A stretch of 64,000 bases of DNA from PALSA-612 sp963773055 (GCA_963773055.1 CAVYZL010000006.1:868001-932000); one strand, 5' to 3'; positions 22,736 through 33,169 are shown, counted from the stretch's first letter. Made by a program: numbers and translations. The notes: a model not told the origin generated them from the sequence alone.

Positions 22736-23754
22736 GCCGCGACCTGCGTCTCGAGCGAGGCGGAGTACTCACCTGACCGCGCGAGGCCGTTCATGCGTGC
22801 GCGGTGGAGGTACGCAGCCTGCGCGCCTGCGATATTCCCCGCCTCTCCGCCCCACGCCTTGAGTGCCGGCGCCTGCAGCGCCCGCCCGTACGAGAAGCTC
22901 AGCTCCCACGGGTGCGGGCCGGAGGCGTTCATCGCGTTCAGGTGTGCCGTCGCCGCCTCGTCCGACTGGCCGCCGGAGAGGAAGACGATGCCGGGCACGG
23001 CCGCGGGCACGTGGCGCTCGAAGCAGCGAACGGTCTGGGCCGCGACGTCTCCGACGCTCGCCTGCGTGGCGCACTCGTAGCCCGAGAGCACCATGTTCGG
23101 CTTCAGCAGCATGCCCTCGAGGTGCACGCGTTGGTCGCGGAGCTCCGTGAACACCGCGTGCAGCGTCCGAGAGGTGACGTCGAACGAGCGCTCGATCGTG
23201 TGCTCGCCCTCCATCAGCACCTCCGGCTCGACAATCGGAACGAGGCCCGCCTCCTGGCTGAGCGCCGCGAACCGGGCAAGCGCGTGTGCGTTCGTCCAGA
23301 TGCAGTACTCGCTCGGGATGCCGTCGCCGATCGAGATCACGGCACGCCACTTCGTGAAGCGGGCGCCGAGCGAGTGGTATTCCGCGAGCCGGTCGCGCAG
23401 CCCGTCCAAGCCCTCCGTCACGGTCTCTCCTGGCGCGTTCGCGAGCGGCTTCGCACCGGTGTCGACCTTGATCCCTGGCACGATCCCCTGCTCGGCGAGC
23501 TTCTCCGGAAACGGCGTACCGTCCGCCGAGGACTGCCGGATCGTCTCGTCGTAGAGGATGACGCCGCTGATGTGCTCGGCCGCGCCCTCCGCCGTCAACA
23601 GGAAGTCGCGGTAGCCCCGGCGGGTCTCCTCCGTCGACTCGACCCCGATCGAGTCGAAGCGCTTCTTGATCGTGCCGCTCGACTCGTCTGCGGCGAGGAT
23701 GCCCTTGCCGGGCGCGACGAGTGCGGCTGCGATCGACGCGAGCTCGTCCGTCAT
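22732..23754 (-). CDS. fba: Fructose-bisphosphate aldolase class I
   Basis: A 340-residue eukaryotic-type class I aldolase that splits fructose-1,6-bisphosphate into DHAP and glyceraldehyde-3-phosphate by a Schiff base. Seen here: PGKGILAADESSGTIKKRFD (residues 15-34), IVEPEVLMEGEH (about 188-199), and the Schiff-base lysine in GMLLKPNMVLSGYE (about 226-239). The C-terminal SYGRALQAPALKAWGG fits the family. The ATG at 23752-23754 lies 31 bp after pgk, so it is likely the last gene of whiA-gap-pgk-fba. A TAGGCT 8 nt before the ATG may give a second, internal promoter. Confidence 0.95.
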   Translation of the reverse strand: MTDELASIAAALVAPGKGILAADESSGTIKKRFDSIGVESTEETRRGYRDFLLTAEGAAEHISGVILYDETIRQSSADGTPFPEKLAEQGIVPGIKVDTGAKPLANAPGETVTEGLDGLRDRLAEYHSLGARFTKWRAVISIGDGIPSEYCIWTNAHALARFAALSQEAGLVPIVEPEVLMEGEHTIERSFDVTSRTLHAVFTELRDQRVHLEGMLLKPNMVLSGYECATQASVGDVAAQTVRCFERHVPAAVPGIVFLSGGQSDEAATAHLNAMNASGPHPWELSFSYGRALQAPALKAWGGEAGNIAGAQAAYLHRARMNGLARSGEYSASLETQVAA

Positions 23755-23785
23755 CGCCGGCGAGCCTAGCACGGTCCCTCGCCGC

Positions 23786-24832
23786 TCACGTCGCCTCGGG
23801 GATCGCCGCGACGCCCGGAAGCTCCTTCCCCTCGAGAAGCTCGAGCGAAGCCCCGCCACCGGTCGAGATCCACGCGATGCGCTCAGCCAGATGGAGCTCG
23901 TTGACGGCGCGCACGGAGTCGCCGCCGCCGACGACGGAGTACGCGTCGGCCTCCGCGACGGCGGTCGCAACCGCCTTCGTGCCCTCGGCGAACGGAGGCC
24001 ACTCGAAGACACCCATCGGGCCGTTCCAGAAGATCGTCTTCGCCGTCTCCAAGAGCTCGGTGAAGCGCTCGCGGCTCTTCGGGCCGATGTCGAGGCCGAG
24101 CCAGCCGTCCGGCACGGCGTCGTAGGCGACCACCTGCGTCTCGGCGTCGGCGTCGAAGTCGGAGGCGGCGACGACATCCTCCGGAAGCTCGACCTCGAAG
24201 TCGAGCGGATTCTCGTCCCGGAGCTCCTCCGCCATCTTGCCGCCGACGAGCACGACGTCCGCCCGCCCGCCGAGGTGCTCGAGAACGCCGAGCTTGTCCT
24301 TCACCTTGGCGCCCCCCGCTACGAGCGCGAACGGGCGCTCGACGTCGCCGAGCAGCCGCCCGAGATGCTCGAGCTCGTTCTCGAGCAGCAGGCCGGCGTA
24401 CGCGGGCAGGACGTGCGCGACGCCCTCCGTGGAGGCGTGCGCCCGATGTGCCGAGCCGAACGCGTCGTTGACGTACAGGTCCATCCCCTTCGCGAGCTCC
24501 CTCGCGAGCCGCGGGTCGTTCGTCGTCTCTCCCTCGTCGAAGCGCGTGTTCTCGAGGACGCGTACGCGGTCGTCCGGCAGCAGAGAGTGCAGCCGGTCGG
24601 CGCACGGCGCGATCGTGAAGTCGGGGTCGACGCCGTCCGGCCGCCCGAGATGGGAGCAGACGACGACCTCCGCAGCGTCGTGGTCGAGCAGCCAGACGAG
24701 CGTCTCGAGCGAGGCGCGAATGCGCGTGTCGTCGGCAACGCGGCCGTTGTCGAGCGGGACGTTGAGATCGGCGCGAACGAGGACGTGCTTCCCCGCGACA
24801 TCGGCGTCGCGCACCGAACGAGGCCGTCGCAT
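23786..24832 (-). CDS. pgk: Phosphoglycerate kinase
   Basis: A 348-residue PGK, which transfers phosphate from 1,3-bisphosphoglycerate to ADP. Markers are VLVRADLNVPLDNGRVADDT (residues 17-36), VCSHLGRPDG, LLLENELEHLG, VAGGAKVKDKLGVLEHL and the nucleotide-binding VVGGGDSVRAV with STGGGASLELLEGKELPG at the end. It is shorter than the usual 390-400 residues, but all motifs are present, so it is a compact form. The ATG (24830-24832) is 8 nt after the gap stop, and its TAGGAG ribosome site includes the gap stop codon. Clearly co-transcribed with gap. Confidence 0.96.
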   Translation of the reverse strand: MRRPRSVRDADVAGKHVLVRADLNVPLDNGRVADDTRIRASLETLVWLLDHDAAEVVVCSHLGRPDGVDPDFTIAPCADRLHSLLPDDRVRVLENTRFDEGETTNDPRLARELAKGMDLYVNDAFGSAHRAHASTEGVAHVLPAYAGLLLENELEHLGRLLGDVERPFALVAGGAKVKDKLGVLEHLGGRADVVLVGGKMAEELRDENPLDFEVELPEDVVAASDFDADAETQVVAYDAVPDGWLGLDIGPKSRERFTELLETAKTIFWNGPMGVFEWPPFAEGTKAVATAVAEADAYSVVGGGDSVRAVNELHLAERIAWISTGGGASLELLEGKELPGVAAIPEAT

Positions 24833-24840
24833 GAGCGCTC

Positions 24841-25857
24841 CTACGAGGGCAGCGTGCCGGACATCCTCGAGACGAGGTCGACGAGGCGGCACGAGTAGCC
24901 CCACTCGTTGTCGTACCAGCCGAGCACCTTGACCATCCGCCCCGACACCATCGTCAGCTGCGAGTCGAAGATGCAGGAGTACGAGGAGCCGACGATGTCG
25001 GAAGAGACGATCGGCTCGTCCGTGTACTCGAGGATCCCGGTCATCGGCCCGGTGTCGGCGACGGCCGCGGCCGCTGCGTTCACCTCCTCGACCGTCGTCT
25101 CCCTTCCCACCTGGACGACGAGGTCGACGACCGAGCCGTCCGGCACCGGCGCCCGCATCGCCATCCCGTCGACCTTGCCCTTGAGGTCGGGCAGCACGAG
25201 GCCGATCGCTCGGGCGGCGCCGGTCGAGGTCGGAATCAGGTTGATGGCGGCCGCCCGCGCTCGGCGCAGGTCCTCGTGCGGGAGGTCCAGCACACGCTGG
25301 TCGTTGGTGTACGCGTGAATGGTCGTCATGAAGCCCTGCTCGATCGTTAAGGCGTCATGGAGCACCTTCGCCATCGGGCCAACGCAGTTCGTGGTGCACG
25401 ACGCGTTCGAGACGATCGCGTGCGCCGCCGGGTCGTAGTCGTCGTCGTTGACGCCGAGCACGATCGTCACGTCCGGATCGGTCGCAGGCGCCGAGATCAC
25501 GACTTTGGCCGCGCCGGCTTCGAGATGCGCCTGCGCTTGGTCACGCTTGGTGAATAGGCCTGTGGACTCGAGTGCGATGTCGACGCCGAGGTCGCCCCAC
25601 GGCAGCTCCTTCGGGTCCCGCACGGTGAGCTTGTCGATCTTCCGACCGGCGACGACGATGCCGTCCTCCTCGGCCTCCACCGTCTCGCCGAACGGACCCA
25701 GAACGGAGTCGTACTTGAGCAGGTGGGCCATCGTTCGCGTGTCGCCGATGTCGTTCACCGCGACGATCTCGAAGTCCCCGCCCCGGTCGAGATGCGCGCG
25801 CAGGAAGTTCCGCCCGATCCGTCCGAAGCCGTTGATGCCGACCCGCGTCCTGCTCAT
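24841..25857 (-). CDS. gap: Glyceraldehyde-3-phosphate dehydrogenase, type I
   Basis: A 338-residue GAPDH. The NAD-binding VGINGFGRIGRNFLRAHLD is at residues 6-24, the catalytic cysteine motif is SNASCTTNCVGPMAKVLHDA (about 149-168), and the C-terminal YDNEWGYSCRLVDL is intact. Aspartate follows strand 2 in VNDIGD, which favours NAD over NADP. The ATG is preceded by a strong GGGGGGA ribosome site at about 25864-25870, one of the few clear Shine-Dalgarno sequences here. The gene lies 16 bp after whiA. Confidence 0.97.
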   Translation of the reverse strand: MSRTRVGINGFGRIGRNFLRAHLDRGGDFEIVAVNDIGDTRTMAHLLKYDSVLGPFGETVEAEEDGIVVAGRKIDKLTVRDPKELPWGDLGVDIALESTGLFTKRDQAQAHLEAGAAKVVISAPATDPDVTIVLGVNDDDYDPAAHAIVSNASCTTNCVGPMAKVLHDALTIEQGFMTTIHAYTNDQRVLDLPHEDLRRARAAAINLIPTSTGAARAIGLVLPDLKGKVDGMAMRAPVPDGSVVDLVVQVGRETTVEEVNAAAAAVADTGPMTGILEYTDEPIVSSDIVGSSYSCIFDSQLTMVSGRMVKVLGWYDNEWGYSCRLVDLVSRMSGTLPS

Positions 25858-25873
25858 TCGAATCCCCCCTCGA

Positions 25874-26803
25874 TCATGCTTCGAGTCTATCGCCGGCCAG
25901 CTCCAAGAGCTGCTGAAGCCGCCGCTGCGCCGTCGCCTTCGGCGTTCGTGGATCGCACTTCGCGCCGAGCTCTCGGATCGACGCGGACGGGTATCGCAGG
26001 CGAAGCGCTGCCATCTCCTGGAGCGCTACTGGGAGCGACGCGAGCTCGCCCCGCCGCTCGAGCGTGCGCACAGCCCGAAGCTGCGCGTGCGCGGCCTTCG
26101 CCGTCCGCACGAGGTTGGCGTGATCGGCGTTCGCGAGCCGGTTCGCGCTCGCACGCGCCGCTCCGATCACGGCGTGCTCGTCGATCGCGAGCGCTGCGTC
26201 GCTCGCGCCGGCGAGCGCCAGTGCGTCCGCGATCGGCTCGGCTCCGCGCGCGTACGCAATGCAGTAGCGGCCGCGGTCGCGTACCCGGAGCACGACGTCC
26301 TCCTGCGCCGCCGCGTCGGCGAGAAACGCGGCCCCCTCGACATCCGCGAACCGCAGCTCGAGGTGCGGCCGGCGTGGGCCACTGACTGAGCCCGAGCCGA
26401 GAAAGGCGCCGCGCACGTACGCGGCTCGACAGCAGCGACGCCCGACGACGCGCCGAGGCGGGCGCGAGAGGGGCGCGCCGCCTGTGCCGACGATCCCGGC
26501 TTCCCGCAGGACGCCGAGCGCGGCGGCTGACCCGTCGACGTGCAGCTGGTAGCGCGTCGCCCGGTCGAAGGCGTGCCGGCGGTACGTGCGGATCTCGCTG
26601 CCGACGCCGAGCTCGCGGAGGAGGGCGAATGCGCGGCGGGCGACCGCGGACGAGGCGAGATCGAGATGGAGCGCCACCTCGCCATGGCCCAGGAGATGAA
26701 GCGTGCCGGCCGTGTGAAAGAGGCCGGAGATCTCGGCCAGCCCGTCGCAGCGCCGGACCGGCGCAATTGCCGCGAGCTCCGATCGCACGTCGTCGGAGAG
26801 CAC
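25874..26803 (-). CDS. whiA: Sporulation/cell-division regulator WhiA
   Basis: A 309-residue WhiA. The N-terminal LAGLIDADG-like domain (SELAAIAPVRRCDGLAEISG; YVRGAFLGSGSVSGPRRPHL, about residues 131-150) is followed by a C-terminal HTH (ASIRELGAKCDPRTPKATAQ, about 272-291). WhiA is a DNA-binding protein that in actinobacteria activates cell-division genes. It commonly precedes gap, as here; the usual rapZ and yvcK partners are not in the window. The start GTG (26801-26803) lies right after the ogt stop. Probably the second gene of an ogt-whiA-gap-pgk-fba run. Confidence 0.93.
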   Translation of the reverse strand: MLSDDVRSELAAIAPVRRCDGLAEISGLFHTAGTLHLLGHGEVALHLDLASSAVARRAFALLRELGVGSEIRTYRRHAFDRATRYQLHVDGSAAALGVLREAGIVGTGGAPLSRPPRRVVGRRCCRAAYVRGAFLGSGSVSGPRRPHLELRFADVEGAAFLADAAAQEDVVLRVRDRGRYCIAYARGAEPIADALALAGASDAALAIDEHAVIGAARASANRLANADHANLVRTAKAAHAQLRAVRTLERRGELASLPVALQEMAALRLRYPSASIRELGAKCDPRTPKATAQRRLQQLLELAGDRLEA

Positions 26804-26804
26804 G

Positions 26805-27290
26805 TCAGGCGGCCCCTTCGAGCGCGAGCAGCCGCCGCTTGTACTCGACGCCGAGCGACCCGTAGCCGCCGATCCCGCCCGAGGCGACGACCCGGTGACA
26901 GGGCAGGACGATCGGAAAGCGGTTGCCCGCGCAGAACGTCCCCGCAGCGCGATGCGCGCCGGGGTGACCCGCGAGCGCGGCGAGCTCCCCGTATGTCACC
27001 GTCTCGCCGTACGGGATCTCGCGGAGCGCGTCCACGACCGCCGCCTGGAACGGCGTGCACCAGTCGAGCTCCAGCTCGACGTCCGAGAAGTCGTCGTGAT
27101 TGCCGGCGAAGTACGCCGACAGCCTCCGAGCGAGCGCGTGGTCGCCTGCCTCCTCCCTCGCTGCCTCCTTCCTGGCTGCCTGCGTCTTCTTGCTGTGGGG
27201 GAGGTCATGCCAGAGCAGCGTGGCGCCGTCGAGGAGCAGCTCCCCCACGCCCCACCTGCCCGCGTCGTAGAGCACGCGCGCCTGAGCCAC
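26805..27290 (-). CDS. ogt: Methylated-DNA--protein-cysteine methyltransferase (O6-alkylguanine repair)
   Basis: A 161-residue suicide repair protein that takes the alkyl group from O6-alkylguanine. The active-site motif is IVLPCHRVVASGGIGGYGSL (about residues 126-145; PCHRV with the acceptor Cys), preceded by the HTH with YGETVTYGELAALAGHPGAH (about 93-112). The N-terminal domain is short, as in Ogt. The GTG start is 6 nt downstream of a -10 TAGATT, which overlaps the -10 of divergent pruA. It is not next to ada-type regulators. Confidence 0.93.
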   Translation of the reverse strand: MAQARVLYDAGRWGVGELLLDGATLLWHDLPHSKKTQAARKEAAREEAGDHALARRLSAYFAGNHDDFSDVELELDWCTPFQAAVVDALREIPYGETVTYGELAALAGHPGAHRAAGTFCAGNRFPIVLPCHRVVASGGIGGYGSLGVEYKRRLLALEGAA

Positions 27291-27296
27291 GAGACC

Positions 27297-27306
27297 AATC
27301 TACAAT
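27297..27306. promoter_or_regulatory. Overlapping bidirectional -10 elements of ogt and pruA
   Basis: AATCTACAAT contains TACAAT (plus strand, 27301-27306) and, on the other strand, TAGATT (27297-27302). Each lies 6 nt from its start codon (pruA GTG at 27313, ogt GTG at 27290). One 10-bp site can thus serve both directions, and both mRNAs would be leaderless. Confidence 0.68.
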
Positions 27307-27312
27307 CGCCGG

Positions 27313-28950
<1,638 letters not shown>

Positions 28951-29024
28951 CGCGCGATCGCGCGCTCATAAAGCCTTTACGCGAGTTTCAAGGGACGCTC
29001 ACCGGCCGGAGCTACGGTCGGCGT

Positions 29025-29093
29025 ATGCGGATCCTCGTACTCGCCGCCAGCACGCTCGCACTGATCGTGCTCGTGCTTCCCGTCCGCGTCTGA
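29025..29093 (+). CDS. Possible 22-residue single-helix microprotein
   Basis: The frame ATG...TGA encodes 22 residues, nearly all hydrophobic after MR (MRILVLAASTLALIVLVLP). This would form one membrane helix. A -10-like TACGGT (29013-29018) lies 6 nt before the ATG, the same geometry as at confirmed genes in this window. It may be a real membrane microprotein or chance. The rest of the 158-bp gap between pruA and the lipoprotein gene holds nothing else obvious. Confidence 0.35.
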   Translation: MRILVLAASTLALIVLVLPVRV

Positions 29094-29108
29094 GACGCCG
29101 CCCGGCCC

Positions 29109-29792
29109 TCAGGGCCGGAACGTCCAGGCGCGGGCGGCGGCATTCGTGTTCGCGACGGCGAAGGCGACCGCGGTGTGCACACCCGGCGTGAGCTGACTCT
29201 CGACGTTCGCGTAGAGCGTCGCGCTGCGCGGGCCTTCGAACGACTTCGTGTCGAGCGTGACGCCGTCGAGGTAAAGCAAGCCGACGCCGGCCCCACTCGG
29301 CCCGTGCGTCTCGATCCCGATCTGCTTCAAGAACTTCCCGCGTGAGCTCGGCGGCGGGCCCGAGACATCGATCCTGAGCGGTCCGCCGAGCTCTACGCGC
29401 CACAGATCGCCCTCGTTGCGGATCGGCGCGGCCCAGGCGTTCGAGCCCCGCGAGAGCGCCACGATGCCGAACACATCGTCGATGTTCTCCGAGATCTGCA
29501 CCGGCAGCTTGCCATCGCGGAACGGCGCGAGCTGACGGCGCAGCGCACGGAGCTCCTTGCTCTTCGCGAATGCCGCCTCCGTGGGGCCGAGCCGTCGTTT
29601 CGAGGGCCGCGAGAGAAGCGCCCAGATCGCCTTCGAGTCGCCCGCGGCGGCCGCATCGACGAGCGCGCCGACGACGTCCCTGCCCGGATCCTTCGCGGAG
29701 GCCGAGCCCGGCGGCTCAGAGCTCTTGTCGCCGCCGCAGCCGGACGCGGCCACGGCCAGCGCGACGAGCAGCATGGCGACCCCGGTTCGCAC
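29109..29792 (-). CDS. Putative lipoprotein of unknown function
   Basis: A 227-residue exported lipoprotein. The signal peptide ends in the lipobox AASGC (residues 15-19), followed by a Gly/Ser/acidic tether (GGDKSSEPPGSASAKDPGRD). Residues about 40-130 look like an NTF2-like or DUF4878-type helical/beta region (VVGALVDAAAAGDSKAIWAL), and the C-terminus is beta-rich, with repeated short strands. No catalytic motif is recognised. The GTG start follows a -10-like TACCAT (29799-29804) by 6 nt. It is downstream of uvrC on the same strand. Confidence 0.78.
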   Translation of the reverse strand: MRTGVAMLLVALAVAASGCGGDKSSEPPGSASAKDPGRDVVGALVDAAAAGDSKAIWALLSRPSKRRLGPTEAAFAKSKELRALRRQLAPFRDGKLPVQISENIDDVFGIVALSRGSNAWAAPIRNEGDLWRVELGGPLRIDVSGPPPSSRGKFLKQIGIETHGPSGAGVGLLYLDGVTLDTKSFEGPRSATLYANVESQLTPGVHTAVAFAVANTNAAARAWTFRP

Positions 29793-29822
29793 GGCGCGAT
29801 GGTAGATGCTCGTCGCGGGGCG

Positions 29823-31676
29823 CTACGGGGCACCCGCCTTGTGCAGCTGCGCGTAGACGGCGCGCGCCGTCTTCGGCGGAAGCCCGGGCACGCCTTCGAG
29901 CTCCTCCTGTGACGCCGCGAGGATCCTGTCGACCGATCCGAGGTGATTGAGCAGCGCCCGCCGGCGCGCCGGCCCCACGCCTGGGAGGTCGTCGAGGAGG
30001 GACTCGCGTGCCGCCGCGCCGCGCTTCTGGCGGTGGTAGCCGAGCGCGAACCGGTGGGCTTCGTCCCGCACGCGCTGCAGCAGCTGAAGCCCGGCCGAGG
30101 AGCGCTCGAGCCGCACGGGCCGCGCCACGCCGGGCACGAACACCTCCTCTTCGCGCTTCGCGAGTGAGACGACGGCTACGCGCGGCAGGTCGAGCGCACG
30201 CATAGCGTCGAGCGCCGCCGACAGCTGCCCCTTGCCTCCGTCGACGACGACGAGGTTCGGCACGGCCGCGAACGACTCGTCCCAGTCGGCAGCCGTCGCC
30301 GGAACCCGCGAGCGCGCAAACCTCCGCGAGACCATCTCGGCGATCGCCGCGTAGTCGTCGTGCCCATCGCTTCTGCGGATGGCGAACTTCCGGTAGTGCG
30401 AGCGCTTCGCCTGAGCGTTCTCGAACACCACAAGGGAGCCGACGGTGTGCTTGCCCTGTGTCGTCGAGACGTCAAAGCACTCGATTCGCACGGGCAGGCT
30501 CTCGAGGTTGAGCGCCTCGCGGAGCTCCTCGAGCGCGACCAGCCGGCGATGGCGGCGCCGCTCGGCGTCCGCTGCAGAGGACTCGAGCGCCGCTCGGGCA
30601 TTCGAGGTCGCGAGCTCGGCGAGGCGGCGCTTCTCGCCGCGGACGGGCGCGTGCACCCGGACGCGTGCCCCGCGTTGCTCCGAGAGCAGGTGCTCGAGCG
30701 CCGGCAGTGGGCCAACGTCCTTCGGCACGACGATCTCCCCCGGGATCGCCGGGGCGGCGCCGTAGTACTCGAGGCAGAACTCCTCGACGACCGTCTCGAG
30801 GTCCTGACCTTCGACGTTGTCGAGATGGAACGCGTAGCGGTCGACGAGCGCTCCGTCCCGGAGCGGGAACACCTGCACCGTCGCCCGCGCGCCTTCGACT
30901 GCGAGACCGATCACGTCGAACGCGCCGGCAGTGCCGGCCCCTGCCGCCTGGCGCTCGGCGAGGTGATTGATCGCGAACAGGCGATTCCGGTATCTCGCAG
31001 CGTCCTCGAAGCGCTCCTCGACAGCGGCTCTCTCCATCTCCTCCGTCAGCACCGAGCGGATCGTCTGCGTGTCTCCCGAGAGGAAGCCGATCACGCCCTC
31101 GATCAGCTGCCGGTACTCCTCAGGCCCGATCTTCGCGACGCACGGCGCGAGACAGCGGTCGATGTGGAAGTCGAGACAGGGGATGCCGGAGTGCCTGCCC
31201 GGTCGCGGCCCTTCGCACGGACGGAAACGGAACACGCGGTTGAGCACGTCCAGCGTCTCGCGCACCTTCTTCGCGTTCGCGTACGGCCCGAAGTAGACGA
31301 CGCCTTTCCGGTGCCGCTCGCGCGTGAACATCACGCGCGGGAACTCGTCAGCCACGGTCACGGCGATGTACGGGAACGACTTGTCGTCGCGAAGTCGGAT
31401 GTTGAAGGGCGGCCGGTAGCGCTTGATCAGCGTCTGTTCGAGATGGAGCGCGTCCGCCTCCGAGCTCGTGAGAATCGTCTCGAGATCGGCGACGCGCTCG
31501 AGGAGCTGTGCCGACCCGAGACGCGTCGCGCCGCCGGCCTGGAAGTACGTGCGAACACGAGTTCGCAACGACTTCGCCTTGCCGATATAGAGCACGGAGC
31601 CGTCGCTCGCGCGGAAGATGTAGACGCCTGGCGACCTCGGAACGGCGTCGATTTGGGCTTTCATCGCACGGTTCAT
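29823..31676 (-). CDS. uvrC: Excinuclease ABC subunit C
   Basis: A 617-residue UvrC, which makes both incisions in nucleotide excision repair. Domains in order: GIY-YIG nuclease (SPGVYIFRASDGSVLYIGKA, residues 15-34), Cys-containing linker, UVR/UvrB-binding motif (AAVEERFEDAARYRNRLFAI, about 217-236), RNase H-like second nuclease (VVDGGKGQLSAALDAM) and a double helix-hairpin-helix (LLDDLPGVGPARRRALLNHL; EGVPGLPPKTARAVYAQL). The ATG at 31674-31676 is divergent from a glycosidase gene, 36 bp away. A GAAC-N4-GTTC sequence lies inside the gene at 31553-31564. Confidence 0.97.
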   Translation of the reverse strand: MNRAMKAQIDAVPRSPGVYIFRASDGSVLYIGKAKSLRTRVRTYFQAGGATRLGSAQLLERVADLETILTSSEADALHLEQTLIKRYRPPFNIRLRDDKSFPYIAVTVADEFPRVMFTRERHRKGVVYFGPYANAKKVRETLDVLNRVFRFRPCEGPRPGRHSGIPCLDFHIDRCLAPCVAKIGPEEYRQLIEGVIGFLSGDTQTIRSVLTEEMERAAVEERFEDAARYRNRLFAINHLAERQAAGAGTAGAFDVIGLAVEGARATVQVFPLRDGALVDRYAFHLDNVEGQDLETVVEEFCLEYYGAAPAIPGEIVVPKDVGPLPALEHLLSEQRGARVRVHAPVRGEKRRLAELATSNARAALESSAADAERRRHRRLVALEELREALNLESLPVRIECFDVSTTQGKHTVGSLVVFENAQAKRSHYRKFAIRRSDGHDDYAAIAEMVSRRFARSRVPATAADWDESFAAVPNLVVVDGGKGQLSAALDAMRALDLPRVAVVSLAKREEEVFVPGVARPVRLERSSAGLQLLQRVRDEAHRFALGYHRQKRGAAARESLLDDLPGVGPARRRALLNHLGSVDRILAASQEELEGVPGLPPKTARAVYAQLHKAGAP

Positions 31677-31712
31677 GGCGTTTCTAGCCTAGCCAGCGGC
31701 TATTTTTTGCCC

Positions 31713-33155
31713 ATGGGTCGCATCGCCGTCGCCGCTGTCGCGGCGCTCGCCCTTGCCGGCCCGGCCCGCGCAGGCGGGCCGTCACTCGTGATCGGGGCAG
31801 CCGAAGACAACGTGCGCCAGCCGTCGATCGTCACCGCCAAGGCGCAGCTCGACCTGCTTGCTCTCGCCGGCTTCCGCGCCGTCCGCGTCACCTCACGCTG
31901 GGATCCCGGCCGCAGCGAGCCGGCGGCGGGCGAGCGGAATGCCCTCGACATCGTTGCGAGCGCCGCCAACCTGATCGGAATGAAAGTGATCGTCTCCGTC
32001 TTCAACGCGGATAGCTCCACAACGCCGCTCTCGAGCACCGATCAGGAGCAGTTCGCGTCGTACGTGGCCGCGATCGCCCGTGACAACCCGTCGATTCGCG
32101 ACTTCGTGGTCGGAAACGAGCCGAACCTGAACCGTTTCTGGATGCCGCAGTTCGGGAGCGACGGCAGCGATACCGCCGCGTCCGCGTACCAGACACTGCT
32201 CGCGAAGACATACGACGCGCTCAAGGCCGTCTCGACGCAGATCAACGTGATCGGCGTTGCGGTCTCCCCGCGCGGCAGCGACAACCCTGTCGGGATCAGG
32301 CCAACGCATTCGCCGACGGCGTTCATCACCGATCTCGGGCAGGCCTACCGCGCAAGCGGCCGACAGCTCCCGATCATGGACAGCTTTGGAATCCACCCCT
32401 ATCAAGACAACTCGAGCGTGCCGCCTGCCTTCGCGCATCCGAACAACACGACGATCGCGATCGCCGACTACGGAAAGCTCGTCGCGCTGCTCGGGAAAGC
32501 GTTCGACGGCACCGCCCAGGCCGGCTCGACGCTGCCGATCGTCTACGGGGAGTTCGGCGTCGAGACGACGATCCCCTCGCAGAAGTCCACCCTCTACACA
32601 GGCACGGAGCCGGTCTCCGTGAAGCCCGTCGACATCGGGACGCAGGGCCGCTTCTACCGTGACGCGCTCGCGCTCGCCTTCTGCCAGCCGAACGTGTCCA
32701 CGTTCATGTTCTTCCACGCGGTCGACGAGGGCAACCTCGACCGCTGGCAGTCCGGGATCTACTTCGTCGACGGATCGGCGAAGTCGAGCCTCGCCGATGT
32801 CGAAGACGCGACGCGCGACACGAGAGGCGGCGTGATCGCGAAGTGCCAGGGGCTCTCGCTGACGCCGAAGGGAAAGGTCGTCTATCCGAAGAGCCCGACG
32901 GTGAAGACGGTGCCGCTCAAGGTTCGCCTGACGTGTGACATCGACTGCGCCTACCGAGTGCGGCTCGAGCGCTACCCGCGCGGCTCGACGACGCTCTCGA
33001 CGCGAGGCGAAGCTCAGGCCGGAGACGCGACCCTCGTCCGGCTGCCGCCACGGCGGGTGGCCGCGGGACGCTATCGGTTCACCGTCACCCTGACGGCGCC
33101 GCTCAACACCGGGCCGCCGAATCAGCTCGCGAGCAAGCCGCTCAAGCTCCGCTGA
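31713..33155 (+). CDS. Secreted glycoside hydrolase-like TIM-barrel protein, paralogue of the 4570-6072 gene
   Basis: A 480-residue exported protein with a signal peptide (residues 1-20). The motif order matches the first copy: DFVVGNEPNLNRFWMPQFGS (about 128-147; NEP with acid/base Glu), AKTYDALKAV, GQAYRASGRQLPIMDSFGIH, and PIVYGEFGVETT (nucleophile Glu in a strand end). The C-terminal 110 residues form a different beta domain with a CDIDC pair. A -10-like TATTTT (31701-31706) sits 6 nt upstream of ATG 31713. Coding does not extend upstream; sequence before 31713 belongs to uvrC on the other strand. Confidence 0.78.
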   Translation: MGRIAVAAVAALALAGPARAGGPSLVIGAAEDNVRQPSIVTAKAQLDLLALAGFRAVRVTSRWDPGRSEPAAGERNALDIVASAANLIGMKVIVSVFNADSSTTPLSSTDQEQFASYVAAIARDNPSIRDFVVGNEPNLNRFWMPQFGSDGSDTAASAYQTLLAKTYDALKAVSTQINVIGVAVSPRGSDNPVGIRPTHSPTAFITDLGQAYRASGRQLPIMDSFGIHPYQDNSSVPPAFAHPNNTTIAIADYGKLVALLGKAFDGTAQAGSTLPIVYGEFGVETTIPSQKSTLYTGTEPVSVKPVDIGTQGRFYRDALALAFCQPNVSTFMFFHAVDEGNLDRWQSGIYFVDGSAKSSLADVEDATRDTRGGVIAKCQGLSLTPKGKVVYPKSPTVKTVPLKVRLTCDIDCAYRVRLERYPRGSTTLSTRGEAQAGDATLVRLPPRRVAAGRYRFTVTLTAPLNTGPPNQLASKPLKLR

Positions 33156-33169
33156 CTACGATTCCGTTG

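Noticed and set aside
30360..31712. Long upstream extension of the second glycosidase frame
   Set aside because: It is antisense to uvrC. A signal peptide and -10 element place the start at 31713.
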